Origin: Symbiodinium microadriaticum | Lineage: Eukaryota; Sar; Dinophyceae; Suessiales; Symbiodiniaceae | Assembly: GCA_001939145.1 (NCBI GenBank) | Contig: LSRX01000071.1 | Coordinates: 495,462 to 559,461, forward strand | Length of the DNA: 64,000 bases | Direction of reading: 5' to 3' | Part shown: positions 61,882 through 64,000 of the stretch, piece after piece | How positions within the stretch are numbered: position 1 is the stretch's first letter | How the letters are laid out: every line of letters starts with the position of its first letter | Made by a program: the position numbers and the translations under genes | Notes under the pieces: generated by a model | Databases searched by the model: none | Told to the model about the DNA's origin: nothing | The model's input: the letters and a program-made list of their open reading frames with translations, nothing else

Positions 61882-62500
61882 AGCACATGCTGAAGAAACG
61901 AGAATTTAGGTGGCAACATCAAACAACATGCGAACGCATGTATGAAAAACTCTTCGCCAGTTCCAAACCACGAAGAGCTCTTAAGCTAGCTACTCATTTG
62001 ATGTCCTTTACGTGTTGATATACCTGCCAGCATACTCGCTTGGAATTGTTGTAGAATGCGCATAGCTTCGCAATGATGTATGTAGTTCCCATCCGCTTCA
62101 TATTATTGAGTGCATGTTCGCTTCCGAAACCGATAGGGACCGCTTCTAAGTGGATTGGAAAACCTTCCAGCCTTCAAATCTCTAAACTCCACCCTAAACC
62201 TTAAATCCGCTGCAGGCGAAAATAGCACCTGTTGGTCACTTGCAACCTTGGGGAGCAAGTGTCCAATGCATCTGACCTAAGGAACCAAACCCAAAAGCCG
62301 TAAAGCCTAAACACACGCACCCCCACAACCATAAAGCCCCAAAGCCCTAAGCCAGAAACCCCAAAACCCAAAGCCCTGACGGCTTAAAGCCGTAAGCCCT
62401 GAAACTCTAAATCCTTAATCAAACCCGAACCCCAAGAACGAGTAAGGCTGGGCCTGCAGTCACAGCCAGGCCGAAGGGACCTGGGCGAACCCGCAAAAGG
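61882..62500. other. Unique, then C-rich repeat
   Basis: Unassigned unique sequence to 62.18 kb, degenerate CCCTAAA-type to 62.43, then a GC-rich island (62.44-62.50) that ends CCCG|GTTTAGGG. Confidence 0.35.
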
Positions 62501-62581
62501 GGCCCGGTTTAGGGTTTAGGGTTTAGAGCCTTCCCAGCGAGAGAAGAACCAAACGGTCGGTGCATACTACAGTTTGTGGAA

Positions 62582-62661
62582 TTCGGTCCCAAAAAACCAT
62601 CCTGACTATGGCTTTGGGGACCTAGTTCCATAAATAGTAGTATATACGGGCCCTCTTGGAC
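62582..62661 (+). mobile_element. Family G element, left end lost
   Basis: CTATGGCTTTGGGGACC and AGTAGTATATACGGGCCCTC. Confidence 0.5.
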
Positions 62662-62759
62662 ATGGCGTTCACAAGATTGTTATGTGAAGGCTCTGTAGTT
62701 TGTGGTTAAAGCGGGCTTTGTCGACACAAGGTAACGTTGTAGGGTTGTCACCACATCCC

Positions 62760-62832
62760 GTAGCATCAAAACAGCCCAAAAGCCTTATGGGCCCAATAGC
62801 CTTCAAACATGAGTCCTTTGAGGGTAAGGGTA
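62760..62832 (+). mobile_element. Family T repeat
   Basis: TAGCATCAAAACAGCCCAAA to CATGAGTCCTTTGAGGG. Confidence 0.6.
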
Positions 62833-62942
62833 TGGTTTTATTATGTGCTCTGTGCATGCTTTCAGACGTTCAGACAGAGCCTTTCAATGCTGTCCTCGCG
62901 ATGCACTCGCCTGTGGGTTTATGGGTTGTGTAAGGAAGTTTA

Positions 62943-63049
62943 TACTGTTGATGATATAGATCCTTAGCAGTACCTTAAGGACCCTAAACTCTGGGAATTA
63001 TGGTATATTCCTTATTATGGGTAATGCAGGATTTATATCATCAACCGTA
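62943..63049 (-). mobile_element. Family B foldback element (best copy)
   Basis: TACTGTTGATGATATAGATCC to GATTTATATCATCAACCGTA, 107 bp, TA at each end. Confidence 0.9.
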
Positions 63050-63071
63050 GTACGGAAACCGGCTTGGTCTT

Positions 63072-63169
63072 TTACCCGCAGGCTCCATTGTAGTTCCTTT
63101 TTGTGGGTTCATATTTAGGGTCCTGTAAGGTAACCCGAAAAAGGGAACTACTATGGAGCCTATGGGTAG
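63072..63169 (-). mobile_element. Family A foldback element
   Basis: TTACCCGCAGGCTCCATTG to CTATGGAGCCTATGGGTA. Confidence 0.85.
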
Positions 63170-63248
63170 GGCACCTTTACTTCACGGTTTCGGGTTCAGG
63201 GTTTGCTTTTGGGCACGAAGGTTTGCTAGAGCTTCTACGTGTCTATAA

Positions 63249-63371
63249 CCCAGAGGGTCCACATGTACTACCATTGTGGCAATAAGTCAAAAGACTACCC
63301 CCTCTTATGGTTTTGGCGACCCAATTCCATAATCGTAGTATACATGGCAATACATGGACCCTCTTGGTAAT
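63249..63371 (+). mobile_element. Family G foldback element
   Basis: ACCCAGAGGGTCCACATGTA to TACATGGACCCTCTTGGTAA; CATGGCAATA is partly duplicated. Confidence 0.75.
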
Positions 63372-63461
63372 GGTCGAGGAATTGCGCGCTGCCCACTGTA
63401 GGGTTTGAGCAGCCCGCATTCGCCTTCGGCTTGCTCAGCTATGTTCAAGTCCCTACACCTC

Positions 63462-63556
63462 CAGGTTGCCCAGTAGGAGCCTGTTGCCCTTTTTCTTTTT
63501 GGGTTCCCTTATTAATACTGGGGCACCCTTATTTCTAAGGGGCTACTGGGGAACCC
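63462..63556 (+). mobile_element. Family M foldback element
   Basis: AGGTTGCCCAGTAGGAGCC to AAGGGGCTACTGGGGAACC. Confidence 0.75.
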
Positions 63557-63609
63557 GGGAACCCAGACCTTAGATCCCCAACAATAACTTCTACAAGCCC
63601 TCGTTTCGG

Positions 63610-63745
63610 AATTGCTAAGGTAGCTTCAGTCCTAAACCCCCTAATCCCCTAAACCCCTAAACCCCCTGAACCCCTAAACCCTGAACCCTACACCCTAAAC
63701 CTGTAATCCGTAACCCGTAGAGCCCTCAACCCCTAAACCCTAAAC
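63610..63745 (-). repeat. C-rich telomere-like block
   Basis: CCCCTAAACCC units left of a GC-rich island (63.77-63.85 kb, LEGDGNLTSALPRWPQS) whose right side is G-rich (GG|GTTTGGGG). Confidence 0.85.
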
Positions 63746-63849
63746 AACCTGAACCGTTCATACCGCTTTCAGCCGGTGGTAAAGGCCTGGAAGGAGATGG
63801 CAACCTGACCTCTGCTTTGCCGCGCTGGCCGCAGAGTTGACGGGCGTGG

Positions 63850-64000
63850 AGGGTTTGGGGCTCTTTTAGGGCTTTGGGGTTTAGGGCTTTTGGGTTTGAG
63901 ACTCTTTAAGGCTTTAAGGCTTGAGGGGTTTAGGGTTTAGGGCTCTTTGGCTCTTTGGGTTTAAGTTGTTTAGGGCTTTGGGGTTTAGGGTTTAGGGCTC
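63850..64000 (+). repeat. G-rich telomere-like repeat at window end
   Basis: TTTAGGG and GGCTTT variants continue to the last base. Confidence 0.85.

Noticed and set aside
1-64000. Spliced-leader (dinoflagellate SL) relics marking reinserted cDNAs
   Set aside because: I looked for the conserved leader core around candidate exons and did not find a convincing match.

Overview
The window reads as repeat-rich nuclear DNA from a eukaryote with plant-type telomere sequence (TTTAGGG/CCCTAAA). An alveolate alga, most likely a dinoflagellate, fits best, but this is inferred and not proven. There is no bacterial gene organisation: no operons, no long ORFs, no rRNA or tRNA I can recognise. The longest open frame is 218 codons. 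Most other open frames are either translated telomere-like repeat (peptides such as NPKP or GLGF), translated hairpin elements (KKELLWSLW) or microsatellites.

Three kinds of DNA alternate. (1) Short, GC-richer, exon-like islands of 50-650 bp. About thirty have good codon texture, and many have plausible AG acceptors and GT donors. Several resemble pieces of the bacterial SpoVS family (for example VAGAVANGVREGR and ARKAIALARNFI). Others are an alanine-rich protein (13.6-14.25 kb), a possible small secreted protein (41.98-42.24 kb), a frame-broken acidic repeat protein (43.0-43.7 kb) and a Cys-rich ORF (39.66-39.87 kb). (2) Degenerate telomere-like repeat in both polarities, from one unit to several hundred bases. 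(3) About 75 short foldback elements of 60-130 bp, in about 20 families (called A to V here), most bounded by TA, with no transposase gene in the window. Minisatellites and AT, TATC, GT and GAT microsatellites fill much of the rest.

Layout: 0-9 kb has exon islands, the longest telomere-like blocks and an assembly gap. 9.6-14.5 kb has an acidic-tail exon, an exon whose start is duplicated around telomere-like repeat, and the alanine-rich ORF. 16-21.4 kb is a run of plus-strand exon islands. 21.4-34 kb is dense in foldback elements with scattered islands on both strands. 34-39.6 kb is mostly elements. 39.6-43.7 kb is the most gene-like stretch. 44-64 kb is mostly repeat, with weak islands on both strands.

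The main result is a layout rule. In roughly twenty islands the left flank carries the C-rich strand motif (CCCTAAA) and the right flank the G-rich motif (TTTAGGG). If the gaps between islands are introns, each intron starts G-rich, holds foldback elements in the middle and ends C-rich, so its two ends could pair with each other. Many candidate 5' splice sites are themselves the repeat, cut as G|GTTTAGGG. Nested insertions and telomere-like repeat inside elements show that both repeat classes have been active. All functional statements are inferences from reading the sequence; no search or alignment was run.
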